This document shows, in pieces, positions 7,216 through 16,746 of a stretch of 64,000 bases of DNA; the stretch's first letter is position 1, and each line of letters starts with the position of its first letter. The position numbers and the translations under genes are program-made. The stretch lies in NCBI RefSeq assembly GCF_900102915.1, contig NZ_FNGG01000004.1, positions 1-64,000 of the forward strand, read 5' to 3'. This DNA is from Salinimicrobium catena. Lineage in GTDB: Bacteria; Bacteroidota; Bacteroidia; Flavobacteriales; Flavobacteriaceae. Below the pieces are notes generated by a model. It had not been told where the DNA came from. It saw only the letters and a list, made by a program, of their open reading frames with translations, and did no database searches.

Positions 7216-9092
7216 CAGGTATTTTCCCCGGTTTTAAGGGTTTGCAGTGTTTCCTTTCTACCCGTTTTTATCAGATCTATTTCAGTGTTCAGACTCGAAA
7301 CATTAATGATGTTCCAGTTGGCGAACGGCCATTGCTTCAGTTCTTTTCTTTGAACGGCCTGCTGAAAGAGGTTTTGATAAATAGCTGTGCCCAGGTGATT
7401 TCGTTTAAAGTATCCCTTGAGGTGTTCCTCCATTTGAGGCACCCTGTAGACCATCGCCCAGTTTATAGAAGGAAACCACCGGTAGCGTCTGCTGATGTCT
7501 TTTGTATTCATCAATCGTTTGATAAAATACTGGTCCATGAAAGAGCGAAATCCCCACATCCCGAACTTTACCAGGTCAGGAAAGGTTTGAGGGATCAAGG
7601 GCGCCTGGTTGGTAGGGACCTTATAGAATTTCTTGAGGTCGTTATTCTCTTTGAACAGCCTTTTGATAAACCTGTAATTCAATCTTTGGTTAGGGTGTAT
7701 GCTACTGCTCATTCGCAGCATTTGAAGGGACATGGCAGGGGAATAAGCATCGAATTTAGCATTTGCCGTCAGTAACTGTTTGGAAAGCCGCATCCGGGTA
7801 TAGGTGTACCAGGAAAACATTTCGTCATATAGCTCGGCATAAGGTAGTTCATGAGCCTCTATTCGCAAGAATATCTCATCCAGGTCATTTTTCAGGGCCT
7901 CTGTCAGTTCAGCCTGATCTAGCTTAAGGTCGAACTTTGAAAGATTCTTTTCGTGATAGTAGATCTTAAACCTTCTGAACACCGCCTGCTTCCAGGATCC
8001 GAAATTTTCAGAAGTGGCCGGCGTAAACCGGTAATCTTTATCTAAGATATAGTGTTTGATAAAATTCTTCTTCCTGAATTCTTTTGAAGAAAATGCAGAG
8101 ATCTTTCTCGCGGGCAGGGCCTCGCACAGCTCCCCCAGGATCAAAGGCTCTTTTTTTTTATTATTAACCGATTCTGTTATTTCCAGCCAGGAACACAGTT
8201 CCAAACCTTCCGTTTCAAAAGTGTATTTTCTGAGTAACCCGGAAGATGGAAAATAAAGTTCGGGTTTATAGCAGGAAACAAAATCAGCTTTTTTCAGGTT
8301 TGCTAACCTGGCTGCTATGCGGGATTCATAATTTTGAGGATTTCCGAAGGTATAACAGGTTAGTTTTTTATGTTGGGGAATGGCCCCAAAAGCGATCCTG
8401 CTGTCCATTCCCCCGCTTAGTGCCATATTTGCTTTTTCAGAAGCATTAAGACAATATTCCACTTCCTTTTTGAAAGCTTTCCAGTATTCTTCGGGAGTTG
8501 GGTCCTCTTCAGAAATATTCTTAAAAAGCCTATTGTCGTATTGCACAGAAATTAACTCCCCTTCAAATGTATACCGCCTGCATTCCCCCGGCAATAACCT
8601 CTTGCATCCCTCCAGGATCGTTCGGGACCCTATATTTGAATATTCGCGACCAAGAGTTCGTTGGACGATACCGGCTTTATCAAATTCCAGATCTCGAAAA
8701 ATTCCTGCCAGGATCACACTGTTGGTAATAAGAAAATCTTCCCCGGTTTGAACATAGTAAAGCGGGTATAAATTAACATGATCTGTACAAATGCTGATCT
8801 GCTCAGATCTTTCGTCAATCAGTAAGGCAGAAAAGGACCCTGTAATATTTTCGGGCAAGGGCCAGTCTCCTTTCAGGGCATCCAGAACCCCTTTTAGTTG
8901 TCCTTCCCTGTCATTAACGGGCTGATCCAGATCCCGCATATAGCCGTCGTTTAAAAGATAGCACCCATTGGTCTTTTCCGGAAGTTGGCCATTCTCAAGA
9001 TACAGGTGCAAAGAATTTATACTGTGAAATTCCCCTCCTTCCTGTAACTTACCTGGATCTATTAATTCCTTATTGCTTAGAACGAACTTCAT
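7215..9092 (-). CDS. Asparagine-synthase-like amidotransferase lacking the glutaminase cysteine
   Basis: A 625-residue protein with an N-terminal class-II amidotransferase-like domain (about 1-200) and a C-terminal synthetase domain with the PP-loop ANMALSGGMDSRIAFGA near residue 225. True AsnB enzymes begin Met-Cys with Cys as nucleophile; this one begins MKFVLSNKELI, so it probably cannot hydrolyse glutamine. Such paralogues occur in polysaccharide and peptide clusters and may amidate uronic acids or form other amides through an acyl-adenylate. It contrasts with the complete AsnB at 46,071. It overlaps the upstream GT2 gene by 4 bases. Substrate is not deducible. Confidence 0.85.
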   Translation of the reverse strand: MKFVLSNKELIDPGKLQEGGEFHSINSLHLYLENGQLPEKTNGCYLLNDGYMRDLDQPVNDREGQLKGVLDALKGDWPLPENITGSFSALLIDERSEQISICTDHVNLYPLYYVQTGEDFLITNSVILAGIFRDLEFDKAGIVQRTLGREYSNIGSRTILEGCKRLLPGECRRYTFEGELISVQYDNRLFKNISEEDPTPEEYWKAFKKEVEYCLNASEKANMALSGGMDSRIAFGAIPQHKKLTCYTFGNPQNYESRIAARLANLKKADFVSCYKPELYFPSSGLLRKYTFETEGLELCSWLEITESVNNKKKEPLILGELCEALPARKISAFSSKEFRKKNFIKHYILDKDYRFTPATSENFGSWKQAVFRRFKIYYHEKNLSKFDLKLDQAELTEALKNDLDEIFLRIEAHELPYAELYDEMFSWYTYTRMRLSKQLLTANAKFDAYSPAMSLQMLRMSSSIHPNQRLNYRFIKRLFKENNDLKKFYKVPTNQAPLIPQTFPDLVKFGMWGFRSFMDQYFIKRLMNTKDISRRYRWFPSINWAMVYRVPQMEEHLKGYFKRNHLGTAIYQNLFQQAVQRKELKQWPFANWNIINVSSLNTEIDLIKTGRKETLQTLKTGENT

Positions 9093-10648
9093 ACGTTTAC
9101 CGGCCTTCTCTTATTTTCTTCAAGGTGTTTTGACCATTTTTCACTTTCCTGCCAGCGTCTTCTCATAGTTTTGATATAAGTGAGGGGATTTTTGATCTCC
9201 TGTTTTAGGTAATACCTTAAGAACAGCTCCACTTTAAATCCCAGTAACTGCTCCCTGGAATAATATTTTTTCGCGTAGGCCATTAAGGTAGGAGAAGGTT
9301 TTGGTTCAACAGAACCTTTTTCCCAGGGCTTTTTTTCCTTATTCCTGAATCCACCCACCGGCGCCTTCAAATGTGTGAACTCCAGCCCCGGATGATAGAT
9401 GATATCGCAGCCTTTTTTCCTTAATTGCATTCCATAATCCACATCTTCCCCATACCCATTTTCAAAAACTGCAGAAAACCTGGTGTTCCCCGCATACCTG
9501 CTGTTTACTAAACAGGTTCCGGCACCAAAACTCCCCCACTGTTTGATCTTATGAAAAATGGTTTTTTGCCCCGGTTGCTTACAGTTGATATTGAGACAGT
9601 CAACTCCTAGTCTTTTTAATTCTGCAAGACTCTCTTTAAGTAAGCCGGGAGGAATCCTTATGTCATCATCTGCAAAAAAGACCCAGGCTGAAGTGACTTC
9701 ATTTAATGCCAGATTACGGGCATTACAGGCTCCTGCAAAATGTATAAAATGGTGAACGATCTCGAACGGATAGTTTTCTTGTAAATCTTTTAATTCTGAG
9801 CTTGAATCAGGATCCGGATTTTGTTCTACCACTATCACTCTCTTCGGAAGATGGGACTGGGCTTTTAGATCGTTTAACACCTGCTTTAAATGCTCAGGCC
9901 TTCCCAAAGTTGGAATTACCACATCCACCGAATTATTTTCCTGATCCTTATTTTTACCGGAAATCACCTCACCTGTTAAAAGTTGGAAATTCTTTCCAAA
10001 ATATCGGGCATTAAAAAAACACATAATAAAACTGCCAAGGGGAAGTTTGGATTCGTATCTCCATAGACAGAAGATCAGGATAAACACCCACTGCCATTTA
10101 TAATGCTGCCAGACAAATCGAAATAATTCAGTGAAACCGGCAGTAATATTCAGTTTTTCTTCCTTGTGTTGATCGAGCAACAGCCGGGGTTCTGAGTAAC
10201 AAAACAACCCGTTCTGCTGTCCCAGCTTCGCGATGGAATTCAGATTGTACCCAAGATCATTATTTATTCTGACCACAGATTCAAAAACGAGTAATGTCTT
10301 ACCCTTTACCCCCCCAATATCAGTACTCATTCGCCAGGTAGGATAGGTCACCTTGTAATCCGGGTTAACGAAAGGCCACTGGTCGACATAGCCAAGCCTT
10401 TCAGGCAAATACTGGTTCTTTATGGGAAAAGAACACATGATGAGATCTTGATGAAAAATTTCACCTAGAGCTGAAAGATTAAGCCTGTTCTCAAATGCTT
10501 CCTCACACCACAGGATAAGTTCTTCCGGGTATTTCTTTGCAAGACGTATTATTTCAGAATTCAGATCTTTCCCCACCGTAGCGATCTCCTCCTCATTCTG
10601 AAGAATTCGAATTACTCTTTCCGCGTTTTCATGGACAAGCAGAATCAT
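9089..10648 (-). CDS. Two-part protein with a C-terminal GT2 glycosyltransferase domain
   Basis: A 519-residue protein. Residues from about 240 onward form a GT-A domain: VDVVIPTLGRPEHLKQVLND, the metal site WVFFADDDIRIPP, and FENGYGEDVDYGMQLRKKG as the acidic acceptor motif. The first 235 residues have no motif I recognise. They contain LILWCEEAF and an aromatic-rich stretch (WQHYKWQWVFILIF) that could anchor the protein to the membrane. The domain architecture is longer than a normal GT2. It overlaps its neighbours on both sides by 4 bases within the minus-strand chain. Confidence 0.85.
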   Translation of the reverse strand: MILLVHENAERVIRILQNEEEIATVGKDLNSEIIRLAKKYPEELILWCEEAFENRLNLSALGEIFHQDLIMCSFPIKNQYLPERLGYVDQWPFVNPDYKVTYPTWRMSTDIGGVKGKTLLVFESVVRINNDLGYNLNSIAKLGQQNGLFCYSEPRLLLDQHKEEKLNITAGFTELFRFVWQHYKWQWVFILIFCLWRYESKLPLGSFIMCFFNARYFGKNFQLLTGEVISGKNKDQENNSVDVVIPTLGRPEHLKQVLNDLKAQSHLPKRVIVVEQNPDPDSSSELKDLQENYPFEIVHHFIHFAGACNARNLALNEVTSAWVFFADDDIRIPPGLLKESLAELKRLGVDCLNINCKQPGQKTIFHKIKQWGSFGAGTCLVNSRYAGNTRFSAVFENGYGEDVDYGMQLRKKGCDIIYHPGLEFTHLKAPVGGFRNKEKKPWEKGSVEPKPSPTLMAYAKKYYSREQLLGFKVELFLRYYLKQEIKNPLTYIKTMRRRWQESEKWSKHLEENKRRPVNV

Positions 10649-11673
10649 GAACAGGTTGAAATTTTGTTACTTACCTGATCCAGAATACCCGTTACTTTCT
10701 TTCCGGGATGAAGATGACGGGTGTAATATTCCATGTTAATCTTCTGAAGCTTTTTCCGAAGATCCTCGTTCTTGACAAGTTCACTTGCCAACTCTACACA
10801 TTCTTCTGGATTTTTATAAGTAAGGTAATTTTTTCCTTCTTCGAATCCCGGAATTTCATACTGATCTACAGGCGTGGTCAAAATGGCCAGCCCATTGGCA
10901 ACATATTCCCCTACCTTTGCCCCTACACTACTCTCAAGACCTGGGGTCGCAATCCCTATGGTAGAAATTCTCATATTCTGAAGGTATATTTTTCTATGAA
11001 AATCTTTCATTGGAAGGCTAAGATCAGGACATTTTTTTTGTGAAAACTCATCCCTTCGAAAGCCTCCGGTAAAATTTTGACCGAATTTTTCCTTTAATAA
11101 TCTATTGATCTGAATCCGCTCATCATTTAAAATCTTTCTTTTTTCTCTTTTCCATTGGGGATGATTCAAACCTTCATCCCATAATCTCGATCGAAATATA
11201 ATTTGTTTTCCTTCTGCCGGATCCGACTCCATATATTCTAATTCATTCACAGAGATCCCATCCTTCAGATCAAGCAGCGCCGCAACACTTTTCCAGTACT
11301 TCAGTGAATATTTAAAAAATGAAAGATCTTTCAAGAACAGGTATTTCAGGCTTGGGCTTCTGAAATATACAGGGTAATACAAGCCATAGGGAATTAATTT
11401 CTCTGATCTCTGAAAGTCGGACTTCAGCAACATCCTTTTCGCATAAAGATCAGCTTCCTCATAAACTACCGGCTTAATGTCACTGCTATCTGCGAGGTCA
11501 AAGAATACTTTTGCTCCGTTTACTTCCACCAGGAAAATATTTTCCGGATACCTCCCAAGATCAAGCTTATATTTCAGGCGGATCTCATTTTTACTATTCA
11601 GAAATTCCAATCCTGCCAGTAACTGGCTGAAATGATGAAGAGTCGAATTTATGTGTACTACAACTTTATGCAT
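10645..11673 (-). CDS. Putative GT-B glycosyltransferase, divergent
   Basis: A 342-residue protein. The C-terminal half resembles a GT4/Glyco_trans_1_2 domain: ISTIGIATPGLESSVGAKVG followed by EYVANGLAILTTPV and a closing region with DLRKKLQKINMEYY. The N-terminal half (VVVHINSTLHHFSQLLAGLE) is weakly conserved but begins with a Rossmann-like strand. The usual E-x7-E signature is degenerate, so an inactive or unusual transferase cannot be excluded. It overlaps the downstream GT2 gene by 4 bases and lies 7 bases after the NeuB-type synthase, placing it in the nonulosonate part of the chain. Confidence 0.7.
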   Translation of the reverse strand: MHKVVVHINSTLHHFSQLLAGLEFLNSKNEIRLKYKLDLGRYPENIFLVEVNGAKVFFDLADSSDIKPVVYEEADLYAKRMLLKSDFQRSEKLIPYGLYYPVYFRSPSLKYLFLKDLSFFKYSLKYWKSVAALLDLKDGISVNELEYMESDPAEGKQIIFRSRLWDEGLNHPQWKREKRKILNDERIQINRLLKEKFGQNFTGGFRRDEFSQKKCPDLSLPMKDFHRKIYLQNMRISTIGIATPGLESSVGAKVGEYVANGLAILTTPVDQYEIPGFEEGKNYLTYKNPEECVELASELVKNEDLRKKLQKINMEYYTRHLHPGKKVTGILDQVSNKISTCS

Positions 11674-11680
11674 ATGGAAT

Positions 11681-12679
11681 TTACTCCAGGTCTGAACTTT
11701 GTAAAAAGTCCCATTTTTTCAGATCCTTTTTCAGTCTTCTGCCCAGTATCTTTTCAAATTCGGAAGCGTCCACTCCATGACCTTTTGGTTTTTTAGCTTC
11801 GAGGTTCTCGAATGTCAATATATGCCCTTCTGCCAGATCTTTATTTACCGCCAGGGATTTTTCAAAAATATTCTTTAGTTCCCTGAATGAAGAATTATCA
11901 CTTTTATCGATCGGATTTTTAAAAGCAGTTTCCAGATCGCGAACGGCTGTCACCAACTGAGTGATCTCATCCATTTCGAGAGAAGAGGAAGCATCGGGTC
12001 CCGGACTGTCGCGATCGAAGACCGCATGAAATTCCAGGATCTCAGCTCCCAGCGCGGTCGCCGCTATGCAGGTTTCTATTTTCGCGGAATGATCTGAATA
12101 CCCCACCTTCACCCCGTATCGCTCTTTTAATTCAGGGATCACGTTCAAACCGTAATTCTCCGGCTGGGTGGGATAGGCCGTGGTACACTGGAGAATCGAA
12201 AATTCCACTTTTTTTGATCTTAAAAAATATACAGAGGCATCCAGCTCTTCAAAAGAACTCATCCCCGAGGACAGGATGACCGGTTTGCCGGTACGGGTGA
12301 TCTTTTCCAGGAGCAGGAAATTATTCACCTCTCCCGACCCAATTTTATATCGCTTCACTCCTACCCTCTCTAAAAGATCTACCGCTGCATTGCTGAAGGG
12401 GGAAGCCATGAATTCTATTCCTTTTTCTTCACACCTCGCTTTAAGTTGTACCCATTCCTCCAAACTAAATTCCATGTGTTTCCAGTAATCGAACCGGGTT
12501 TTATAACGATCAGAAAACTTTATCCGGAAAGGTTCATAAATGCTGCTTTCCGCATCGGCTATATGCACCTGGAATTTAACCGCATCCACTCCTGTTTCAG
12601 ATAGGGCATCAATATATGATAAAGCCTTTTCAAAGGAGCCTTCGTGGGCTTGAGCAATTTCAGCTATGATGAAAGACAT
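11681..12679 (-). CDS. neuB: NeuB-family nonulosonic acid synthase (sialic/legionaminic acid synthase)
   Basis: A 332-residue TIM-barrel synthase condensing phosphoenolpyruvate with a 6-carbon N-acyl amino sugar (ManNAc-like) to give a 9-carbon keto acid. Visible motifs are FIIAEIAQAHEGS, DAVKFQVHIADAES, PVILSSGMSSFEEL, ILQCTTAYPT and VGYSDHS. The C-terminal region EGHILTFENLEAKKPKGHGV is the antifreeze-like SAF domain that caps the active site. The partners NeuC (40,739) and NeuA (45,132) lie about 28 kb away on the other strand. No LegB/LegC or PseB/PseC enzymes were seen, so a Neu5Ac-like product is the simplest reading, but unproven. Confidence 0.9.
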   Translation of the reverse strand: MSFIIAEIAQAHEGSFEKALSYIDALSETGVDAVKFQVHIADAESSIYEPFRIKFSDRYKTRFDYWKHMEFSLEEWVQLKARCEEKGIEFMASPFSNAAVDLLERVGVKRYKIGSGEVNNFLLLEKITRTGKPVILSSGMSSFEELDASVYFLRSKKVEFSILQCTTAYPTQPENYGLNVIPELKERYGVKVGYSDHSAKIETCIAATALGAEILEFHAVFDRDSPGPDASSSLEMDEITQLVTAVRDLETAFKNPIDKSDNSSFRELKNIFEKSLAVNKDLAEGHILTFENLEAKKPKGHGVDASEFEKILGRRLKKDLKKWDFLQSSDLE

Positions 12680-12710
12680 GAGTTATTTATTTTTAAAATT
12701 GAAACAGCCT

Positions 12711-13334
12711 TCATCTCATCAGGAGGTATTTTAGCTTTGTCTTAACCTTTTCTTTTCTTCTCCACAGATCTTGTTTCAGGTTTGGTTCTGAAAAAATGAT
12801 TTTTATTCCTCCCTGCCAGTTGTCTGAAGGAAATGGACTGTACTCAGGATTTTTTTTTGTGCTTATACAATGGACATACTTATGTTTTGGAAACAGGTTT
12901 CGCAACTTTTGCTCCTGCGGCATTCTATCCCCTTCTATGGAGATAATCCCCCTTTTATTGAGCAGCTTTTTGACTACCTCAAGTTCCCGATCCTTGCCGT
13001 CAATTATGATCAGATCAAATTTTCCTCTTTCAGGAACCTCTGCAAGAGACGAAAAAATTTTGAGTCGCTCATTCTTATTACCGAGATTCCCAGGAAGCGC
13101 CTGCAGGCAAAATTCGTTGGCCTCAGTTCCAGTATAATCCAGATCAGGATTTAGGTCCAACAAAGTCCCCGCTATACTTCCGATGCCCAAGCCAACTTCC
13201 AAAACTTTCCCCGGCCGAAAATATTCGATTAATTCCTGCAGTTTGATCACAGCATATTCGCTGGCCATATGCTGATTACCCTCAGCTGAGGAGAATCTTT
13301 GATAGCATTTCGAAATGGCTGCTTTAGTGGACAT
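12711..13334 (-). CDS. Class I SAM-dependent methyltransferase (small)
   Basis: A 207-residue Rossmann protein. GKVLEVGLGIGSIAGTLLD is motif I, YTGTEANEFC carries the acidic ribose-binding position, and KFDLIIIDGKDRELE is the strand-4 motif. The DG of IIIDGKD resembles O-methyltransferases of the Methyltransf_24 type. It lies 31 bases upstream of neuB in the same chain, so a role in decorating the nonulosonate or a neighbouring sugar is plausible. Its substrate is unknown. Confidence 0.8.
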   Translation of the reverse strand: MSTKAAISKCYQRFSSAEGNQHMASEYAVIKLQELIEYFRPGKVLEVGLGIGSIAGTLLDLNPDLDYTGTEANEFCLQALPGNLGNKNERLKIFSSLAEVPERGKFDLIIIDGKDRELEVVKKLLNKRGIISIEGDRMPQEQKLRNLFPKHKYVHCISTKKNPEYSPFPSDNWQGGIKIIFSEPNLKQDLWRRKEKVKTKLKYLLMR

Positions 13335-13342
13335 ATTTAGAA

Positions 13343-14422
13343 TTAAAGTTGAATGCGAAATTGAATCGATTTCAGATCTTCAGAGATCTGCAGGGAGTAA
13401 TTGTGGTCCCTGTAACAAAACAGGATCTGCTTTAACAACATGTCGTTGACCTCCTTCATCGAGATGTATGGCTGGGATTGCCTGCCCAGTATTTTCTTGA
13501 CTTTGTGCTTGAGGGAACCAAAATAAGCATCTTCCACAAAATCAACTTTTATAACCTCTCCTTTGCACGAGGGAAGTTCTTCCCGCAGGAAATGTTCCAT
13601 TTGAGCTAAGATATTCGGGATCCTGAAGCAAAGTGTAGGTTTTTTTAATAGTTCCCTTTCCTGTTTCGGGATAATCTCCCCCATCCCCGTCTGCCTTTTG
13701 GGTTTAATAATCTTCCTTTCCCTGTTTCTTAGAAAATGTCGCTGATTGAGTCTCGTAATATTCTTTACCCGTGGATTCCCCGTGAGCAGTTCATCCTCAG
13801 ATCCTGAAAAGCTCTGATGCCAGTTGTGATAGAAAAAGGCTGCTGTACTTTCCTCCCTTTGGTAACCTGCGATTTCCAGGCGAGCAAAAAGATCTTCATC
13901 CTCAGCGCCGTAAAAGTGAAAGAATTCATCCAGACCGTTCACCTCCAGCAAGGCCTTCCTGGGTGCCAATACCATGCCGTTAACTTTTCCATGCCTGGCT
14001 GGATGCAATTCTTCAAACCGGTAAGTGTGAGATAACTTCTTAGATTCCTTCTGCCCTAAATATCCCAGTTGAAAAAGAAAAAATTTTCGGGGATTCGCCA
14101 GCTTTCCGAACAGCTTAATCGACTCCGGATGAAATATCAGGTCCACATCAGCAATGAAGACCGATGCACGGGAAGCTTTATTTATGCCATAGTTAAGCGC
14201 CCTGCTCTTGTTCCACAACAAACCGGAAACTTCCAAAGGAAAGAACCGGGCAAAGTCATAAGCTGCCAGTAATTCCCGGTAGTTATCCACCAAAATATTG
14301 CCGCTGCCGTAATCCACAAAAACTACTTCAAAGTCAGTCGAGCTTTGCCGTCTTAGGGACTCCAAAGAATTTCGAATACGTTTTACATCCCGATCACGAT
14401 TGGCGTAAATAATAGAAACCAT
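13343..14422 (-). CDS. Glycosyltransferase family 2 with a C-terminal extension
   Basis: A 359-residue protein. The N-terminal GT-A core has VSIIYANRDRDVKRIRNSLE, the metal site ASVFIADVDLIFHP, and GLDEFFHFYGAEDEDLFARL, which resembles the C-terminal galactosyltransferase-type motif (Glyco_transf_7C). The last 110 residues are charged and unmatched. The start directly abuts the stop of the PP-loop gene. Sugar specificity cannot be stated. Confidence 0.87.
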   Translation of the reverse strand: MVSIIYANRDRDVKRIRNSLESLRRQSSTDFEVVFVDYGSGNILVDNYRELLAAYDFARFFPLEVSGLLWNKSRALNYGINKASRASVFIADVDLIFHPESIKLFGKLANPRKFFLFQLGYLGQKESKKLSHTYRFEELHPARHGKVNGMVLAPRKALLEVNGLDEFFHFYGAEDEDLFARLEIAGYQREESTAAFFYHNWHQSFSGSEDELLTGNPRVKNITRLNQRHFLRNRERKIIKPKRQTGMGEIIPKQERELLKKPTLCFRIPNILAQMEHFLREELPSCKGEVIKVDFVEDAYFGSLKHKVKKILGRQSQPYISMKEVNDMLLKQILFCYRDHNYSLQISEDLKSIQFRIQL

Positions 14423-15604
14423 TTAGTCTTTATTTGGATTCTTTTTAATTACTTTTCTAATCCTCTTTTTAAGCTTTTTATATTTGTAACTGGAATAATA
14501 TCCATAATGTATCAGGGAAATTTTCCTTTTCTTCAATAATAACCGCAACAGATCCTTATTGAAAATATTTTCCTTCTTAGTTCCCAGGACCTTACCGATA
14601 TACCGATTTTTATTGTTTTGATAAATGTCCAAATCAAATACATTTTTATATAAATGCAGCTTACCTAAAAGTTCCAGTGTTAAAGCAGTTCTCATACACT
14701 TATCACATGTAGAGCAGTTCTTACTGTTAAATTCATCCCTGAGATTGGTGCAGACATCTAAAAAATCATAGGTTTCAGGAAACTGACTTATAAAACTAGT
14801 TTTATCGATCCGGGTCCAGTATATATCACTGGAAAAGAAATTAATCGACTCTGTAGATAACATACTTAGGTTCAACAGATCGTAATATGAAGTATCTACA
14901 GAGTTAAGATTGAATTGGTCCAGGGGAAAAGAAGAAGCATAATAATAATTCTTAAATAACTTCTGAAGGTTAAGTATGCAGGAAGCACTTCTATAAGTAT
15001 TGGTTTTCTGAAAATTTAATTTTAGAATTTCAGATAGGTTTGAATCAATACTGATAACTTTTTTACCTGCTTTTTCGGCGAATGTATTTACTGATCTCAA
15101 TCTCTTCTGGTAAACCTTTCTCGCCTTTTCACCACCAAAATCTCCGTGAGAGCCAACATTGAAAAAAGTAAGATACTTAATATCGAAAGGAGAATGCTCT
15201 CCGCTATGGGAAAAGTAGGTTGCGAAGGAATCCACCCCACAGGAAAAGCCAGTTCCAGCAGTACTTCCAAGATTCATATCTTCATGATTTAGACTGTCTG
15301 CAATAATTTTAATTTCTTTAAATTCATTGTTAGCAAGACATAGGGCTTTTATCAGATAATGATTAATTGTATATAATAATCGTGCAGATACTGGCCCGTT
15401 CAACTTAATATCATTCCCGGTCTTTAATCCCAGAAACAAAAGCCCCACGAGGGAAGCATCAAGGGACTCAGTAACCAGATAATCTTCAAATTTACTTGAA
15501 AACCTGTACCATAGAATATTGTGCTCCCCTTCAACCTGAAATCTGGTCGAAAGAAGAACCTCCTTGCCATCCTTTTGCAATTCCGGCTTCTCTATTATTA
15601 TCAT
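14423..15604 (-). CDS. PP-loop ATPase of QueC-like superfamily, unknown substrate
   Basis: A 393-residue protein of no firmly named family. A PP-loop TGFSCGVDSFATYF near residue 120 fits the SGGVDS signature of adenine-nucleotide alpha-hydrolase enzymes that adenylate a carboxyl or carbonyl. NCSTCDKCMRTALTLE near 295 is a cysteine cluster like the zinc site of QueC. The N-terminal 110 residues are beta-rich and the C-terminus is strongly basic (KKLKKRIRKVIKKN). It lacks the N-terminal CxxC of WbpG/PseA amidotransferases. In context it may amidate or otherwise activate a carboxylated sugar. It overlaps the upstream GT4 gene by 4 bases. Confidence 0.6.
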   Translation of the reverse strand: MIIIEKPELQKDGKEVLLSTRFQVEGEHNILWYRFSSKFEDYLVTESLDASLVGLLFLGLKTGNDIKLNGPVSARLLYTINHYLIKALCLANNEFKEIKIIADSLNHEDMNLGSTAGTGFSCGVDSFATYFSHSGEHSPFDIKYLTFFNVGSHGDFGGEKARKVYQKRLRSVNTFAEKAGKKVISIDSNLSEILKLNFQKTNTYRSASCILNLQKLFKNYYYASSFPLDQFNLNSVDTSYYDLLNLSMLSTESINFFSSDIYWTRIDKTSFISQFPETYDFLDVCTNLRDEFNSKNCSTCDKCMRTALTLELLGKLHLYKNVFDLDIYQNNKNRYIGKVLGTKKENIFNKDLLRLLLKKRKISLIHYGYYSSYKYKKLKKRIRKVIKKNPNKD

Positions 15605-16746
15605 AATTCTTTTTCAATCTGGTTGTATTTCTCTAGAACCTTTTTCCTGATAAATCCTCTTTCCAACGCAGGTTTAATTGTTTCAAGATTATAGCGAATT
15701 GCTTGTTCCATATTTCGCCTGTTCTGTAAGGCCTCTAAAATATGATTTTTGATTTCTTCAGGGTCCTCTGGATTTTCTATTAAACAACCATTTTTCTCTT
15801 GATTGATCAATTCTGCTGTGGCCCCACCGGGATTTGACTGTATGGGAAAGGCACCCATAATAACTGCTTCCAGCAAGGTATTTGGCATACCGTCAGACAA
15901 ACTGTTTCCAATGTACATAAGACTTTGCCCCATTAATTCTAACACCTCCGCTCTTGGAATTCTCCCTTTGACCTTTAGGTTCTCCCAGGACCGAAACTCA
16001 GATTTGGCCAGAAATTTCTTTACCTCTTCCCCGGCTCCAAAGATGACCATGTTATACTTCTTTAATTCTTTTTGCAACCCCATCAATGCCTGTAAAACAG
16101 TTATACACCTTCCGTGTTTCCCCTGGTAACCCTTTATTAAAATAGTCTTGCGTTCAGCCGTCTGCTTTATTAATGAATCTGTCTCCTTAAGGTCAAATCC
16201 TCCGCCACCAGGGAAAACACCCAAGAACTTTCCCCGGAATCCAAGACCTTCAGCGATTTGATAGTCCCGGTGACAATCGGTAAACATATAATCCAAGCCA
16301 GGTAGGATCTGTTTCATCTTTTCAGATTCTTCCTTTTTATCCTGATAATAGTACAGATCACTACCCCAGGAGGAGTAAATCCATTTGATCTGCGGGTTTC
16401 TTTTCATCACTTCATAGATAGGAAAACAGGATAAGTGCATCACGAAGGAATGCACCACATCGGGGTTTATTTCTGCGAGTTTTTGCTCAAAAACCTTCTC
16501 CAGGTCCCTTTCATTAATATGATTTATTACAACATTAAGACCGGGCAGCTTGTTTTTAACAAAGTACCTTCCGGGATAATCCGTTTTATATCTCCAGCCC
16601 GTGATCTGCTGAACGAAATCAATTTTTTTTACCCTGGTTTTGGAATCAAAGACATCCAGCCAGTAAACCTCATGACCTGAATACTTCAACTGCTCGGTCC
16701 AGTTAAAAAAATGAGGGGCGAATATGGAGACCATCAGGATCTTCAA
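15601..16746 (-). CDS. Glycosyltransferase family 4
   Basis: A 381-residue GT-B enzyme. It opens MKILMVSIFAPHFFNWTEQL. IYSSWGSDLYYYQ near residue 125 is the N-domain loop, TILIKGYQGKHGR opens the second domain, and MYIGNSLSDGMPNTLLEAVI is the donor site with two glutamates. It overlaps both neighbours by 4 bases in the minus-strand chain. It probably adds one sugar of the repeat unit; linkage unknown. Confidence 0.9.
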   Translation of the reverse strand: MKILMVSIFAPHFFNWTEQLKYSGHEVYWLDVFDSKTRVKKIDFVQQITGWRYKTDYPGRYFVKNKLPGLNVVINHINERDLEKVFEQKLAEINPDVVHSFVMHLSCFPIYEVMKRNPQIKWIYSSWGSDLYYYQDKKEESEKMKQILPGLDYMFTDCHRDYQIAEGLGFRGKFLGVFPGGGGFDLKETDSLIKQTAERKTILIKGYQGKHGRCITVLQALMGLQKELKKYNMVIFGAGEEVKKFLAKSEFRSWENLKVKGRIPRAEVLELMGQSLMYIGNSLSDGMPNTLLEAVIMGAFPIQSNPGGATAELINQEKNGCLIENPEDPEEIKNHILEALQNRRNMEQAIRYNLETIKPALERGFIRKKVLEKYNQIEKEL

